Notes: generated by a model not told the origin, from the sequence alone. A DNA stretch of 64,000 nucleotides from Alloalcanivorax gelatiniphagus (GCF_005938655.1 NZ_VCQT01000046.1:124001-188000), one strand, 5' to 3'; counted from the first letter of the stretch, positions 41,867 through 54,150 are shown. Made by a program: numbers and translations.

Positions 41867-43093
41867 ATGGCGAAAACCGCGGCACAGGAAAAGACGGCGA
41901 CCTTTGTCTATGAAGGTATCGACCGCAAGGGCGCCCGGGTAAAGGGCGAGGTCTCCGGCAAGGGCCCGGCGCTGGTGCGCGCGGAACTGCGCAAACAGGG
42001 TATCCAGGCCAAGAAGGTGGTCAAGAAGCGGGAGATGTCCCTGCTCGGTGGCAAGAAGAAAATCAAGCCCATCGACATTGCCCTGTTCACCCGCCAGATG
42101 GCCACCATGATGAAGGCCGGCGTGCCTCTGGTGCAGGCGTTCGAGATCGTCGCCGATGGCCTGGACAACCCTTCCATGCGCGACGTGGTGCTGAAGCTGA
42201 AGGTGGACGTGGAGGGCGGCAACAATTTCGCCGGCGCCCTGCGCCAGCACCCGCGCCTGTTCGACGATCTGTACTGCAGCCTGATCGAGTCCGGCGAGGC
42301 CTCCGGTTCCCTGGAGACCATGCTGGATCGGGTGGCCCTGTATAAAGAAAAAACCGAAGCCCTGAAGGCGAAGATCAAAAAGGCGGTGAAATACCCCATC
42401 GCCGTGATCGTGGTGGCGGTGATCGTCACCGGCATTCTGCTGGTTAAAGTGGTACCGACTTTTCAGGAATTGTTCGAGGGGTTTGGCGCCGAGCTGCCCG
42501 CCTTCACCCAGTTCGTGATCGGGCTGTCGGAAGGGCTGCAGGCCAATTTCCTGCTTATCCTGCTGATCACCGCCGGGCTGATCTTCGGCTTCGTGGAGGG
42601 ACGCAAGCGCTCCAGGGGCTTCCACGATGCGGTGGACCGCCTGCTGCTGCGACTGCCGATCATCGGCCCCATTACCCATAAGGCCACCGTGGCCCGCTTC
42701 GCCCGCACCCTGTCCACCACCTTCGCCGCCGGGGTGCCGCTGATCGAGGCCCTGGATGCCTGCGCCGGCGCCACCGGCAACGTGGTCTATCGCAAGGCGG
42801 TGCTGACGGTGAAGGACGACGTGGCCACCGGCCAGCAGTTGCAGTTCGCCATGCGTGCCACCGGCGTGTTCCCGGCCATGGCGCTGCAGATGACCGCCAT
42901 CGGCGAGGAGTCCGGTTCCCTGGACGCCATGCTCGCCAAGGTGGCCACCTATTACGAGGACGAGGTGGATAATATGGTGGACGGCCTGACCAGCATGCTG
43001 GAGCCGCTGATCATGGCGGTACTGGGGGTGCTGATCGGCGGGCTGATCATCGCCATGTACCTGCCCATCTTCCAGCTCGGCCAGGTGGTATAA
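41867..43093 (+). CDS. pilC: Type IV pilus inner-membrane platform PilC
   Basis: Polytopic platform protein linking the ATPases to pilin assembly. The 408-residue protein contains two GspF/T2SF domains (about 70-195 and 275-398), each with the pattern FTRQMATMMKAGVPLVQAFEIV or FARTLSTTFAAGVPLIEALDAC. Three membrane spans lie near 175-195, 220-245 and 380-402. Length and order between pilB and pilD are standard, with 20 nt after pilB and 3 nt before pilD. Confidence 0.96.
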   Translation: MAKTAAQEKTATFVYEGIDRKGARVKGEVSGKGPALVRAELRKQGIQAKKVVKKREMSLLGGKKKIKPIDIALFTRQMATMMKAGVPLVQAFEIVADGLDNPSMRDVVLKLKVDVEGGNNFAGALRQHPRLFDDLYCSLIESGEASGSLETMLDRVALYKEKTEALKAKIKKAVKYPIAVIVVAVIVTGILLVKVVPTFQELFEGFGAELPAFTQFVIGLSEGLQANFLLILLITAGLIFGFVEGRKRSRGFHDAVDRLLLRLPIIGPITHKATVARFARTLSTTFAAGVPLIEALDACAGATGNVVYRKAVLTVKDDVATGQQLQFAMRATGVFPAMALQMTAIGEESGSLDAMLAKVATYYEDEVDNMVDGLTSMLEPLIMAVLGVLIGGLIIAMYLPIFQLGQVV

Positions 43094-43096
43094 ACG

Positions 43097-43966
43097 GTGA
43101 CGCCTCTGCAGTATCTCGCCGCCAGCCCCACCGCGCTGATCATCGTTACCGCCCTGTTCGGTCTGCTGGTGGGCAGTTTTCTGAACGTGGTGATCCACCG
43201 GATACCGAAAATGATGGAGGCCGGCTGGCAAAGGGAGGCCCGGGAACTGCTCGGCCAGCCCGCCGAGGACCAGCCGGTGTTCAACCTGGTGGTGCCCCGC
43301 TCCCGTTGCCCCCATTGCGGCCATGGCATCCGCTGGCACGAGAACATTCCGGTGGTCAGCTGGCTGGCGCTCAAGGGCCGCTGCAGCCAGTGTGACGCGC
43401 CCATCGGCAAGCGCTATCCGGTGGTCGAGCTGCTCACCGCCCTGGTGGCGGCGCTGTGCGCCTGGCGATTCGGTTACGGCATCTGGCTGGTGTTTACCCT
43501 GTACGCCAGCTTTACCCTGCTGGCGCTGGCGGTGATCGATCTGGACACCACCCTGCTGCCGGACGACCTGACCTATCCGCTGCTGTGGGCCGGCCTGCTG
43601 GCGGCGCTGGTCGGGGTGTCCCCGGTGCCCCTGCCGGATGCGGTGATCGGCGCCATGGCCGGCTACCTGTCCCTGTGGAGCCTGTACTGGGTGTTCAAGC
43701 TGGTCACCGGCAAGGAAGGCATGGGCTACGGCGACTTCAAGCTGCTCGCCGCCCTGGGCGCCTGGCTGGGCTGGCAGTACCTGCCCCTGGTGATCCTGCT
43801 GTCGTCGCTGGTGGGGCTGGTGTTCGCCCTGTCGATGATGGCCACCGGCGCCGTCAAACGGGGCCAGGGCATTCCCTTCGGCCCCTACCTGGCCATCGCC
43901 GGCTGGATCGCGTTGCTGTGGGGCGAGGAAATCGTCAGCGGTTATCTGGGGCTGTTCGCACTGTAA
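43097..43966 (+). CDS. pilD: Prepilin peptidase/N-methyltransferase PilD
   Basis: Bifunctional membrane aspartic protease that cleaves prepilin leaders and N-methylates the new N-terminus. The 289-residue protein has zinc-binding cysteines C71-PH-C74 and C96-SQ-C99. The protease aspartates are D148/D150 in AVIDLDTTLLPDD and D213 in GYGDFK. About seven hydrophobic helices are seen. The start is GTG 43097, four bases after the pilC stop. It would also serve type II secretion pseudopilins, if present elsewhere. Confidence 0.96.
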   Translation: MTPLQYLAASPTALIIVTALFGLLVGSFLNVVIHRIPKMMEAGWQREARELLGQPAEDQPVFNLVVPRSRCPHCGHGIRWHENIPVVSWLALKGRCSQCDAPIGKRYPVVELLTALVAALCAWRFGYGIWLVFTLYASFTLLALAVIDLDTTLLPDDLTYPLLWAGLLAALVGVSPVPLPDAVIGAMAGYLSLWSLYWVFKLVTGKEGMGYGDFKLLAALGAWLGWQYLPLVILLSSLVGLVFALSMMATGAVKRGQGIPFGPYLAIAGWIALLWGEEIVSGYLGLFAL

Positions 43967-43971
43967 CGCCT

Positions 43972-44026
43972 ATCGCGGCTGAAGCCGCTCCTACCCCACC
44001 CGCGTAGGAGCGGCTTCAGCCGCGAT
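43972..44026. repeat. REPIN-like pair between pilD and coaE
   Basis: Units at 43972-43994 and 44004-44026 (GCGGCT flavour) face each other across 9 bp. Confidence 0.92.
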
Positions 44027-44031
44027 CCCCC

Positions 44032-44058
44032 TGTATCCTGTATCCTGCATCCTGTATC
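44032..44058. repeat. TGTATCC-type heptad repeats before coaE
   Basis: About four 7-bp units (TGTATCC, TGTATCC, TGCATCC, TGTATCG) directly after the REP pair and about 25 bp before the coaE start. Similar units occur near 15914 and 16877. Confidence 0.85.
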
Positions 44059-44084
44059 GTCTTCGCTTTTCCGAGGAGCCTTCC

Positions 44085-44690
44085 ATGTTCGTAGTGGGAC
44101 TGACCGGCGGCATCGGAAGCGGCAAGACCGCCGCCACCGATTATCTGGCCAGGCGCGGCATTGCCGTGGTGGACGCGGACCTGGCTTCGCGCCGGGTGGT
44201 GGAGCCGGGGCAACCGGCCCTGGACGCCATCGTCGACCGCTTCGGCGAGCCCGTGCTGCAAACCGACGGTACCTTGAACCGCCGTGCCCTGCGTGACATC
44301 GTGTTCAGCGACGAGGCCGCCCGCCGGGATCTGGAGGCCATCACCCATCCGGCCATCGGCGAGGAGCTGCGCCGCCAGATTCTGGCCAGCAGCACCCCTT
44401 ACACGGTGCTGGTGTCACCGCTGCTGCTGGAAGGCAGTCAGAAGGACATGGTGCACCGGATTCTGGTGATCGATGTGCCGCCGGACGTTCAGGTGGCCCG
44501 CACCGTGGCCCGTGACCAGGTGCCCGACACCCAGGTGGCGGCGATCATGAAAGCGCAGATGCAGCGCGACCAACGCCGCGCCCTGGCCCACGACGTGGTG
44601 GAAAACCACGGCCCGCTGGCGCTGCTCCACGAACGCCTGGAAGCGCTGCACCAAACCTATCTGAAACTCGCGGAACGACATGGCGGATAA
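44085..44690 (+). CDS. coaE: Dephospho-CoA kinase CoaE
   Basis: Last enzyme of coenzyme A synthesis, phosphorylating dephospho-CoA. The 201-residue protein has the P-loop [10 protein letters not shown] (about 6-15), the substrate-binding [13 protein letters not shown] and the segment [23 protein letters not shown]. The lid SPLLLEG and the RDQ motif late in the chain are also present. The neighbours pilD and yacG match the conserved gammaproteobacterial order. The stop overlaps yacG by 11 bases. Confidence 0.96.
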   Translation: MFVVGLTGGIGSGKTAATDYLARRGIAVVDADLASRRVVEPGQPALDAIVDRFGEPVLQTDGTLNRRALRDIVFSDEAARRDLEAITHPAIGEELRRQILASSTPYTVLVSPLLLEGSQKDMVHRILVIDVPPDVQVARTVARDQVPDTQVAAIMKAQMQRDQRRALAHDVVENHGPLALLHERLEALHQTYLKLAERHGG

Positions 44691-44871
44691 ACCCACTCGC
44701 ATCTACCCCTGCCCCCAATGCAAGAAACCCACCCGCTGGGACGACAATCCCTGGCGGCCGTTCTGCAGTGAACGCTGCAAGCTGATCGATCTGGGTGAAT
44801 GGGCTTCGGAACGTCACAGCATTCCCGGCGACCCGGACGCGCCCACGGACGATCTGGACGATTTGAGCTGA
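44680..44871 (+). CDS. yacG: DNA gyrase inhibitor YacG
   Basis: A 63-residue zinc-finger protein that binds GyrB and inhibits gyrase. The four zinc cysteines are C11-PQ-C14 and C29-SER-C33, with the conserved [18 protein letters not shown]. The acidic tail ends DDLDDLS. Translation is coupled to coaE by an 11-bp overlap. The last base of its TGA stop is the first base of a REP-like unit. Confidence 0.94.
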   Translation: MADKPTRIYPCPQCKKPTRWDDNPWRPFCSERCKLIDLGEWASERHSIPGDPDAPTDDLDDLS

Positions 44872-44932
44872 TCGCGGTTGAAGCCGCTCCTACGGTAAGG
44901 CGGCGACCTGTAGGAGCGGTTTCAACCGCGAT
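44871..44932. repeat. REPIN-like pair between yacG and the Nudix gene
   Basis: Units at 44871-44893 and 44910-44932. Both carry GCGGTT/AACCGC in the stem, a matched change in both copies compared with GCGGCT. They lie between convergent genes. Confidence 0.9.
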
Positions 44933-44944
44933 CCAAAACGCCCG

Positions 44945-45874
44945 TCAAACGCCGGGCCAGAGCCCGCGAATACCGGCCACGCCATAGGCGCCGTGTTCCC
45001 GGGCGGTGGCCAGGTCCTCGGGGCCGACACCGCCGAGCGCATAGAACACCAGCGGGTTACCCGCCACTAATTCCTGGAAGTCTTGCCACCCCAGCGGCGA
45101 GGCATCCGGATGGGTGGGGGTGGCGCGCACCGGCGACAGGGTGGCCATGTCAGCCCCCACCGCCATGGCCTGGGCGATTTGCGTGGCGTCGTGGCACGCC
45201 ACCGACAGAAGCCCGTCGAACGCCGGGCGTCCTTCTTCGGCCGCCCGGGCCAGAGCCGGGCCGTTAAGGTGCAACCCGAACGCCCCCTCCCGGGTGGCCA
45301 GAGCCGCGTCGTTACGCACCCAGAACCGCAAGCCCCGCTCACGGCAGGCGGCGGTCACGCCGGGGTGAGTGCTCCAGCCCCGCAGGTACACGCCCTGGCG
45401 GGCCGCATCCAGACGGCCCAGGCCGGCGATCACCGTCGCCTCGTCCAGGTCCTCAGGGGGAATCACCCACTCCGGCGGCAGTTGCAGCGCCACCGCCACC
45501 GGCCGGTTGGCCTCGGGAAAGGCGCGGGCGGAGAGTTCCGTGCGCGGCACCCATTCCACCGGCTGGCCCTCCCGGCCATGGGGCTCGCCGGTAAAGGCGG
45601 TGACTTCGCGGAAATGCAGGGTGACCCGCAGGTCCGGGTAGCGATGGCGCACGGTGAGAAACGGGCGGGAGCGCACCGCATCCAGGCCCAGCTCTTCGTG
45701 CAGCTCCCGGGCCAGGGCGTGGTCAAGCGCCTCGCCGGGCTCCACCTTGCCGCCGGGGAATTCCCAGAGGCCACCCTGGTGCTTGTGCTCCGGGCGCCGG
45801 CTCAGGCACAGGCGGTCATGGCCATCGGGAATGATCCCGGCGACAACGACGATTTCGGGGAGGGGGGAGGACAT
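44945..45874 (-). CDS. Nudix hydrolase fused to a ThiE-like domain
   Basis: A 309-residue two-domain protein. The N-terminal MutT-like domain has a complete Nudix box (G42-X5-E48-X7-REL-X-EE-X-GL to about 64). The C-terminal half (about 135-305) resembles thiamine-phosphate synthase or TenI, with AFGLHLNGPALARAAEEG, DMATLSPVRATPTHP and FYALGGVGPEDL. This fusion is common downstream of argJ in Pseudomonas. The MutT part probably cleans oxidised nucleotides, and whether the ThiE-like part is catalytic is unknown. A REP pair separates it from argJ. Confidence 0.88.
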   Translation of the reverse strand: MSSPLPEIVVVAGIIPDGHDRLCLSRRPEHKHQGGLWEFPGGKVEPGEALDHALARELHEELGLDAVRSRPFLTVRHRYPDLRVTLHFREVTAFTGEPHGREGQPVEWVPRTELSARAFPEANRPVAVALQLPPEWVIPPEDLDEATVIAGLGRLDAARQGVYLRGWSTHPGVTAACRERGLRFWVRNDAALATREGAFGLHLNGPALARAAEEGRPAFDGLLSVACHDATQIAQAMAVGADMATLSPVRATPTHPDASPLGWQDFQELVAGNPLVFYALGGVGPEDLATAREHGAYGVAGIRGLWPGV

Positions 45875-45925
45875 GGGGTGTGGGGCTCCGGGACGTTGGG
45901 CTTGGTCGCGGCTGCGCTGAAGCGG

Positions 45926-45987
45926 ATCGCGGCTGAAGCCGCTCCTACGGCGGGGTGGGTGGAGCCGTAGGCGGCTTCAGCCGCGAT
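45926..45987. repeat. REP-like pair between argJ and the Nudix gene
   Basis: A full unit at 45926-45948 faces a shortened unit at 45967-45987 that lacks two bases. GCGGCT flavour. Confidence 0.85.
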
Positions 45988-45994
45988 CCAGCGG

Positions 45995-47197
45995 TCAGGT
46001 GCGGTATTCGGCGTTGATCTTCACGTAGTCGTAGCTGAAGTCGCAGGTCCACACCTGGCCCTGGCCCTGGCCGGTGCCCAGGTCCACGCGGATGGTGATA
46101 TCCGGGCGGGCCATCACCCGGGCGCCCTGCTCTTCCGTGTAGCTGTCGGCCACGCCGCCTTCGGCGACGATCCGCACGTCGTCCAGCCACACCGACACCT
46201 TGCGCACATCCAGGCGCTCGATGGGGGCGCGGCCGACGGCGGCGAGAATCCGCCCCCAGTTGGGGTCGGAGGCGAACAGCGCGGTTTTCACCAGCGGCGA
46301 GTGGCCAATGGTTTCCGCCACGACCTGGGCATCCCGGTCGCTGTCGGCGCCGGACACCTGGATCGATACGAACTTGCTGGCCCCTTCCGCGTCCCGGATC
46401 AGGGCCTGGGCCAGTTCCACGAACACCGCTTCCAGCGCTTCGTAGAGCATGGCCGCCGACCGGGAATCACCATCCTCGATGGTCACTCCGCTGCGCCCCG
46501 AGGCGATCAGCACGCAGGCGTCGTTGGTGGAGGTGTCGCCGTCCACGGTGATGCGGTTGAAGGACACGTCGGCCAGGCTTTTCAGCCAGCGGTCCAGCAG
46601 CGGCTGGGCAACGCCGGCGTCGGTGGCGATAAAGCCCAGCATGGTGGCCATGTTCGGCTTGATCATGCCGGCGCCCTTGGCCATGCCGGTCAGGGTCACG
46701 GTTTCGCCGTCCAGCTCAATGCGACGGCTGGCCACCTTGGGCACCGTGTCGGTGGTCATGATGCCTTCCGCGGCCCGGCCCCAGCCGTGCTCATCCAGGC
46801 TTTCCAGAGCCCGCGGCAAGCCTTCCTCGAAGGGTTTCATGGGAAAGGCCTGGCCAATCACACCGGTGGAGAACGGCAGCACCTCCGAGGGCGCGCAATG
46901 GGCCAGCTCGGACAATAACAGGCAGGTTTCCTCGCAATAGGCGAAGCCCTTGTCGCCGGTGCCGGCGTTGGCGTAGCCGGTGTTGATCATCAGATAGCGC
47001 GGCGCGCTTTCCTTGAGATTGCGCCGCGCCACCTGCACCGGCGCCGCCTGAAAGCGGTTGGTGGTGAACACGCCGGCGGTACGGCTGCCTTCGGCCAGCT
47101 CAATCACCACCAAATCCTTGCGGTTGGCCTTCTTGATACCCGCTTCAATGGCGGCCAGTTTGACCCCGGCCACCGGGAACCATTGCGTCTGTGTCAT
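45995..47197 (-). CDS. argJ: Bifunctional ornithine acetyltransferase/N-acetylglutamate synthase ArgJ
   Basis: Recycles acetyl groups in arginine synthesis. The 400-residue precursor cleaves itself before the catalytic threonine in KGAGMIKPNMATMLGFI. Other family motifs are GVFTTNRFQAAPV, MINTGYANAGTG, VDGDTSTNDACVLIASG and the C-terminal GQGQVWTCDFSYDYVKINAEYRT. ATG 47197 lies two bases beyond the secA stop, with a GGAA inside the secA end as ribosome site, so it is probably co-expressed with secA. Confidence 0.96.
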   Translation of the reverse strand: MTQTQWFPVAGVKLAAIEAGIKKANRKDLVVIELAEGSRTAGVFTTNRFQAAPVQVARRNLKESAPRYLMINTGYANAGTGDKGFAYCEETCLLLSELAHCAPSEVLPFSTGVIGQAFPMKPFEEGLPRALESLDEHGWGRAAEGIMTTDTVPKVASRRIELDGETVTLTGMAKGAGMIKPNMATMLGFIATDAGVAQPLLDRWLKSLADVSFNRITVDGDTSTNDACVLIASGRSGVTIEDGDSRSAAMLYEALEAVFVELAQALIRDAEGASKFVSIQVSGADSDRDAQVVAETIGHSPLVKTALFASDPNWGRILAAVGRAPIERLDVRKVSVWLDDVRIVAEGGVADSYTEEQGARVMARPDITIRVDLGTGQGQGQVWTCDFSYDYVKINAEYRT

Positions 47198-47199
47198 GA

Positions 47200-49929
<2,730 letters not shown>

Positions 49930-50015
49930 GAAACGTCCGTTCTTATATCAATGGGTAGGGCGAAAAGAAGCCATTCTAAACACAATAGACCAGGGAGATA
50001 AGGTGTGAGGGCAGA

Positions 50016-50154
50016 GTTTCAAGTTGCAAGTGAAAAGTTGAAAGGGGCTCCTCTTGCACCCGCAACGCCGGGGGCGGCCAGCAGCGGGCATGCGCGGGCA
50101 AGGCTCGGCCCCTGGCATGGCCGGGCCCGCGTTTCAACTTGCAACTTGTAACTG
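50016..50154. repeat. Heptad-repeat element between M23 gene and secA
   Basis: Left end: CAAGTTG, CAAGTGA, AAAGTTG units (50020-50042). Right end: TTTCAAC, TTGCAAC, TTGTAAC units (50132-50153) in opposite sense. An 88-bp GC-rich core lies between. Same plan as the elements at 16749, 20454 and 29697. Confidence 0.82.
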
Positions 50155-50158
50155 CTTT

Positions 50159-51085
50159 TCAGCGGCGGGCGCGGTAAATATAGGGGTGCGGATTGACCTG
50201 ACGCCCGTCCTTGAGCACTTCGTAGTGGACATGGGGGCCGGTGGAGCGGCCGGAGGAGCCCATCAGGGCCACCACGTCGCCGGTGCGCACGATGTCACCC
50301 ACCTTCACCCGTACTTCCTTGGCGTGGCCGTAGCGGGTGCTGATGCCATTGCCGTGGTTGATTTCCACCAGCCGGCCGTAGCCGGTGCGCTCGCCGGCGT
50401 AGGTGACCACGCCGGCGGCGGTGGCCACCACCTCGGAGCCGTCCTTGCCGGCGAAATCCACGCCGCCGTGCCAGGCCAGCTTGCCGGAGAACGGGTCGGC
50501 GCGGCGGCCGAAGCGGCTGGACATCCAGCCGTGCACGATGGGGCGCCCGGCCAGGAAGGTTTCACTCTCCAGGTGCCGGTCGGCGAGCAGGTTCTCAAGG
50601 ATGTTGAGTTGTTGTTCGCGGCGTTCCAGGGTGTCGGTGAGGGCGTTCAGTTCCTGCAGGAAGGACGGCGGGGTAAAGGCACTGCCCTCCTCGGTTTCCG
50701 GGCCACCCACCGCCATGCCGCCACCGAAGTCGAATTCTTCGCTGTCGATGCCGGCCACGTCCACCAGCCGCTCGCCGAGGGCGTCCAGCCGGGTGAGCCG
50801 GGCCTGGGCATCCGCCAGCTTCAGGGTCAGAGCGCGGATCTGCTCCTCGCTGAGCCGCTTCAGCTCGGAGACTTCGTGGGCCTGGGTGTTCAGGTGATCC
50901 TGGAAGCGGGCGGCCACCGCGTCGGTGTAGGACGGCGGCGCCCAGCGATAGCTGACCCAATAGGCACCCACTCCCAACAGCACCGGAATCACCACCAGCA
51001 GCGCCAGCAGCATCAACGGCAGATGACGCGGCAGCGACAACGTTCGGGAGTGGCCCCGCTTGCTGTTCAACAATATGATGTTCAT
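50159..51085 (-). CDS. M23 family metallopeptidase (LytM-like)
   Basis: Membrane-anchored peptidoglycan endopeptidase or divisome regulator of 308 residues. It has an N-terminal transmembrane anchor (about 24-46) and a coiled coil about 65-110 and 150-178. The C-terminal LytM domain has intact zinc ligands: HGGVDFAG (HxxxD) and GPHVHYEV (HxH), and so is probably catalytic. The start is ATG 51085 (MNIILL), as in the Pseudomonas homologue, five codons inside the longest frame. Its place between lpxC and secA is conserved. Confidence 0.9.
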   Translation of the reverse strand: MNIILLNSKRGHSRTLSLPRHLPLMLLALLVVIPVLLGVGAYWVSYRWAPPSYTDAVAARFQDHLNTQAHEVSELKRLSEEQIRALTLKLADAQARLTRLDALGERLVDVAGIDSEEFDFGGGMAVGGPETEEGSAFTPPSFLQELNALTDTLERREQQLNILENLLADRHLESETFLAGRPIVHGWMSSRFGRRADPFSGKLAWHGGVDFAGKDGSEVVATAAGVVTYAGERTGYGRLVEINHGNGISTRYGHAKEVRVKVGDIVRTGDVVALMGSSGRSTGPHVHYEVLKDGRQVNPHPYIYRARR

Positions 51086-51282
51086 GGAATGGCGAACCAC
51101 CTCTTCACTCGCGGAACCTTTGCTCCGACCGATTCGGGGGAAAGGGGTTCAAAAACGGGCCATCACGGGCGCGCCCGCGGCTCGCCCGGGTAGATCCATG
51201 GCCGTGAAGCGCCCCCCGGAGGGTGAAACAAAAGGTGCCTTAAATGATTTTTTACAATCGCAGGGTAGCGTAAGGAAAAGGC

Positions 51283-51738
51283 ATGAGCAAGAAAACCCTG
51301 CCGGACGAACTCCAGGGGCTGATCCATGCCCATCCGGCCCTGGCGCGCCTGGCGCGGGCCGCCAACCGCCAGCAACAGGGCACCCACGGCGACCCGCGGG
51401 AGTGCCTGCCGCCGGCCCTGCGCGACCGGGTGCGATTGGTGGAGCAGGAACAGCGCTGGCTGGCTTTGGTGGAAACCAGCGCCACCGCCCATCTGCTGCG
51501 CTTCCACCTGCCGCGCCTGGAGCGCGCCCTGCCCTCCGGCCAGGCGGTGAAGATCGTGGTCACCGGGCGCCGCGAGCTGGGCGCCTCGGCGCCGGGGGCG
51601 GCGCCCGCCGCCGGCCCCACCCTGGACGCCGGCAGTGCCCGGCATCTGCGCCAGGCGGCGGATTATATTGATGATCCGGACCTGGCGGCGGCTCTACGTC
51701 GGTTGGCGGGTCGGGCGGGGTCGAGTGATCGCGGCTGA
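51283..51738 (+). CDS. dciA: DciA-like protein (DUF721)
   Basis: A 151-residue protein of the DUF721/DciA group, the helicase operator that helps load DnaB in bacteria lacking DnaC. The KH-like core is visible (LRDRVRLVEQEQRWLALVETSATAHLLRFHLPRLERAL followed by VKIVV). The tail is Ala/Gly-rich with a short helix-forming YIDDPDLAAALRRLA. ATG 51283 has AAGGAA upstream. The last residues (DRG) and the TGA stop come from a REP-like palindrome. It is divergent from the M23 gene and convergent with lpxC. Confidence 0.82.
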   Translation: MSKKTLPDELQGLIHAHPALARLARAANRQQQGTHGDPRECLPPALRDRVRLVEQEQRWLALVETSATAHLLRFHLPRLERALPSGQAVKIVVTGRRELGASAPGAAPAAGPTLDAGSARHLRQAADYIDDPDLAAALRRLAGRAGSSDRG

Positions 51739-51750
51739 AGCCGCTCCTGC
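51728..51750 (-). repeat. REP-like palindrome, single copy at the dciA end
   Basis: GCGGCT flavour with one change (CTCCTGC instead of CTCCTAC). It contains the dciA stop codon. Confidence 0.88.
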
Positions 51751-51768
51751 GGGCGGGGGCGGCGGCCC

Positions 51769-51808
51769 AAAATAAGAGCGCCCCGGTCGCGGGAGACGAC
51801 CGGGGCGC
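51769..51808 (-). terminator. Terminator of lpxC (end of the dcw transcript)
   Basis: A perfect 12-bp stem (GCGCCCCGGTCG / CGACCGGGGCGC) is followed on the minus strand by TCTTATTTT. It lies about 50 bp after the lpxC stop. Confidence 0.9.
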
Positions 51809-51859
51809 ACAGGGAAGCATCCACCGTGATCCGTCACGGCGTGCCTGGGGCGGAGCGGG

Positions 51860-52774
51860 TTACTCCGCGGCCATGATTGGCTTCACGTAGGAGATCGGCG
51901 CGGTGTCCGCGTCCTCGAACGTGACCAATTCCCAGGCGTCCTCCTGCTTGAGCAGCTCACGCAGCAGGGCGTTGTTCAGGGCATGGCCGGATTTGTGACC
52001 CACGAATTCGCCGATCAGGCTGTGGCCCAGCTGATACAGGTCGCCGATGGCGTCCAGCATCTTGTGCTTGACGAATTCATCGTCGTAACGCAGACCGTCC
52101 TCGTTGAGGATGCGAAACTCGTCCACCACGATGGCGTTGTCGACACTGCCACCGAGGGCCAGGTTCTGGCTGCGCAGGAATTCGATGTCACGCATGAACC
52201 CGAAGGTCCGGGCCCGCGCCACTTCCTTCACGAAGGACGTGGAGGAGAAGTCGATGCTGGCCAGCTGGCTGCGTTCCTCGAACACCGGGTGGTCGAAGTC
52301 GATGGAGAAGGTCACCTTGAAGCCATCGAACGGCACGAAGGTGGCCACTTTGTCCTGCTCGCGGACGGTGACTTCCTTCTTGATGCGGATGAACTTCTTG
52401 GCGGCTTCCTGCTCCTTGATGCCGGCGGACTGCAGCAGGAACACGAAGGGCCCGGCGCTGCCGTCCATGATCGGCACTTCCGGCGCCGACAACTCCACAT
52501 AGGCGTTGTCGATACCCAGGCCAGCCATGGCCGAGAGCAGATGTTCCACGGTACCGACCTTGACCCCATCCTTCACCAGGGTGGTGGACAGGGTGGTCTC
52601 GCCCACGTTCTCGGCGCCGGTGGAGATTTCCACCACCGGGTTCAGGTCCACCCGACGGAACACGATGCCCGTGTCGGCCGGTGCCGGCCGCACCGTCAAA
52701 TAGACCTTCTCACCGGTGTGCAAACCCACGCCGGTGGCGCGGATCACGTTTTTGAGGGTTCGTTGTCTGATCAT
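51860..52774 (-). CDS. lpxC: UDP-3-O-acyl-N-acetylglucosamine deacetylase LpxC
   Basis: Zinc deacetylase of the first committed step in lipid A synthesis. The 304-residue protein has the usual [24 protein letters not shown] start. Zinc ligands are in [16 protein letters not shown] (histidine) and [15 protein letters not shown] (histidine and aspartate), and [13 protein letters not shown] holds the catalytic histidine. It is last of the dcw block, 107 bp after ftsZ, a gap that can hold its own promoter. It ends at a strong terminator. Confidence 0.98.
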   Translation of the reverse strand: MIRQRTLKNVIRATGVGLHTGEKVYLTVRPAPADTGIVFRRVDLNPVVEISTGAENVGETTLSTTLVKDGVKVGTVEHLLSAMAGLGIDNAYVELSAPEVPIMDGSAGPFVFLLQSAGIKEQEAAKKFIRIKKEVTVREQDKVATFVPFDGFKVTFSIDFDHPVFEERSQLASIDFSSTSFVKEVARARTFGFMRDIEFLRSQNLALGGSVDNAIVVDEFRILNEDGLRYDDEFVKHKMLDAIGDLYQLGHSLIGEFVGHKSGHALNNALLRELLKQEDAWELVTFEDADTAPISYVKPIMAAE

Positions 52775-52881
52775 TGATCCGTCACAAAATTCCGGTATCC
52801 GTTAAGGATACAGCCATCCTCAACGCAAATAGGGGGCGATCATAACAAAAATCCCTTTTGCGCACCACGTATCCGCCGCCG

Positions 52882-54045
52882 TCAGTCAGCCTGACGGCGC
52901 AGGAACGTCGGAATATCAATGAAATCCAGGTCTTCCGCGGTGTTGACCGCCTGCCGGCCACCGCCAGCCGCCTGCTGCTGGGCGCGCTTGCGCTCCACCG
53001 CGGGGCGGTCCAGGTCGTTGTAGTCCACACGACCGTCGGCACCCAGGGGGGTTTGACGGCCACGCACCACCTTCAGTTCCTGCTGGGCGGCGCCCAGGCC
53101 GGTGGCGACCACGGTGACGGAGATATTGTCGCCCATATCCGGGTCGATGGCCGTGCCGATGATCACATTGGCGTCTTCGCTGGCCAGTTCGCTGACGATA
53201 TCACCCACTTCGGAGAACTCGTCCAGGGCGATGGACTCGTTGGCGGTGATGTTGATCAGGATGCCGCGGGCGCCGCGCAGGTCCACGTCTTCCAGCAGCG
53301 GGCTGGAAATCGCCGCCTGGGCCGCTTCCGCCGCCCGGTTGTCGCCGCTGGCGATGCCGGTGCCCATCATCGCGGTGCCCATTTCGCTCATCACGGTGCG
53401 CACGTCGGCGAAGTCCACGTTGATCATGCCCGGGCGCACGATCAGATCGGCGATGCCCTTGACCGCGCCCTGCAGCACCTCGTTGGCCGCCTTGAAGGCG
53501 TCCAGCAGGGTGGTGGAGCCGCCCAGCACGGACTGCAGCTTCTCGTTGGGGATGGTGATCAGCGAGTGCACGTGCTCCTTGAGCGCCTCGATGCCTTCCT
53601 GGGCGGAGCGCATGCGCTTCTTGCCCTCGAACGGGAACGGCTTGGTGACCACCGCCACGGTGAGGATGCCCAGTTCCTTGGCGATCTCGGCCACCACCGG
53701 CGCCGCGCCGGTACCGGTGCCGCCGCCCATGCCGGCGGTGACGAACACCATATCGGCGCCGTCCAGCAGCTCGGCGATGCGCTCACGATCTTCCAGCGCG
53801 GATTGCCGGCCGATGTCCGGGTTGGCGCCGGCGCCCAGGCCCTTGGTGACCTGGCTGCCCAGCTGAATCACGGTTTTCGCCGAGGAATTGCGCAGTGCCT
53901 GCGCGTCGGTGTTGGCGCAGATGAAATCCACGCCTTCCACGTTTGAGCGCACCATGTGGTCCACGGCGTTGCCGCCGCCACCACCAACGCCCACTACCTT
54001 GATGACCGCGCCATGGGGTACGGAATCTTCGAGTTTGAATTGCAT
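52882..54045 (-). CDS. ftsZ: Cell division GTPase FtsZ
   Basis: Tubulin homologue forming the division ring. The 387-residue protein has the GTP signature GGGTGTGAAP (about 107-116) and NVDFADVRTVMS (T7 loop) for polymerisation-linked hydrolysis. A disordered linker is rich in Gln/Arg/Ala. The C-terminal peptide DIPTFLRRQAD binds FtsA and ZipA. It lies 105 bp after ftsA and carries no anomalies. Confidence 0.98.
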   Translation of the reverse strand: MQFKLEDSVPHGAVIKVVGVGGGGGNAVDHMVRSNVEGVDFICANTDAQALRNSSAKTVIQLGSQVTKGLGAGANPDIGRQSALEDRERIAELLDGADMVFVTAGMGGGTGTGAAPVVAEIAKELGILTVAVVTKPFPFEGKKRMRSAQEGIEALKEHVHSLITIPNEKLQSVLGGSTTLLDAFKAANEVLQGAVKGIADLIVRPGMINVDFADVRTVMSEMGTAMMGTGIASGDNRAAEAAQAAISSPLLEDVDLRGARGILINITANESIALDEFSEVGDIVSELASEDANVIIGTAIDPDMGDNISVTVVATGLGAAQQELKVVRGRQTPLGADGRVDYNDLDRPAVERKRAQQQAAGGGRQAVNTAEDLDFIDIPTFLRRQAD

Positions 54046-54150
54046 GGTTGATCTCCCGTTGATGCTTCCCTGTTTACTGCTTCTTTCAATCCCGTCCGGA
54101 CCATCCGGGCGGGTTCGAAACCGTTTTGTTCGCGGTTTTCACCGCGATCC

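Noticed and set aside
52795-52811. GTATCC-GTTAA-GGATAC hairpin between ftsZ and lpxC
   Set aside because: The six-base stem has no T-tract and no visible relation to a regulator. Too weak to call an attenuator or terminator.
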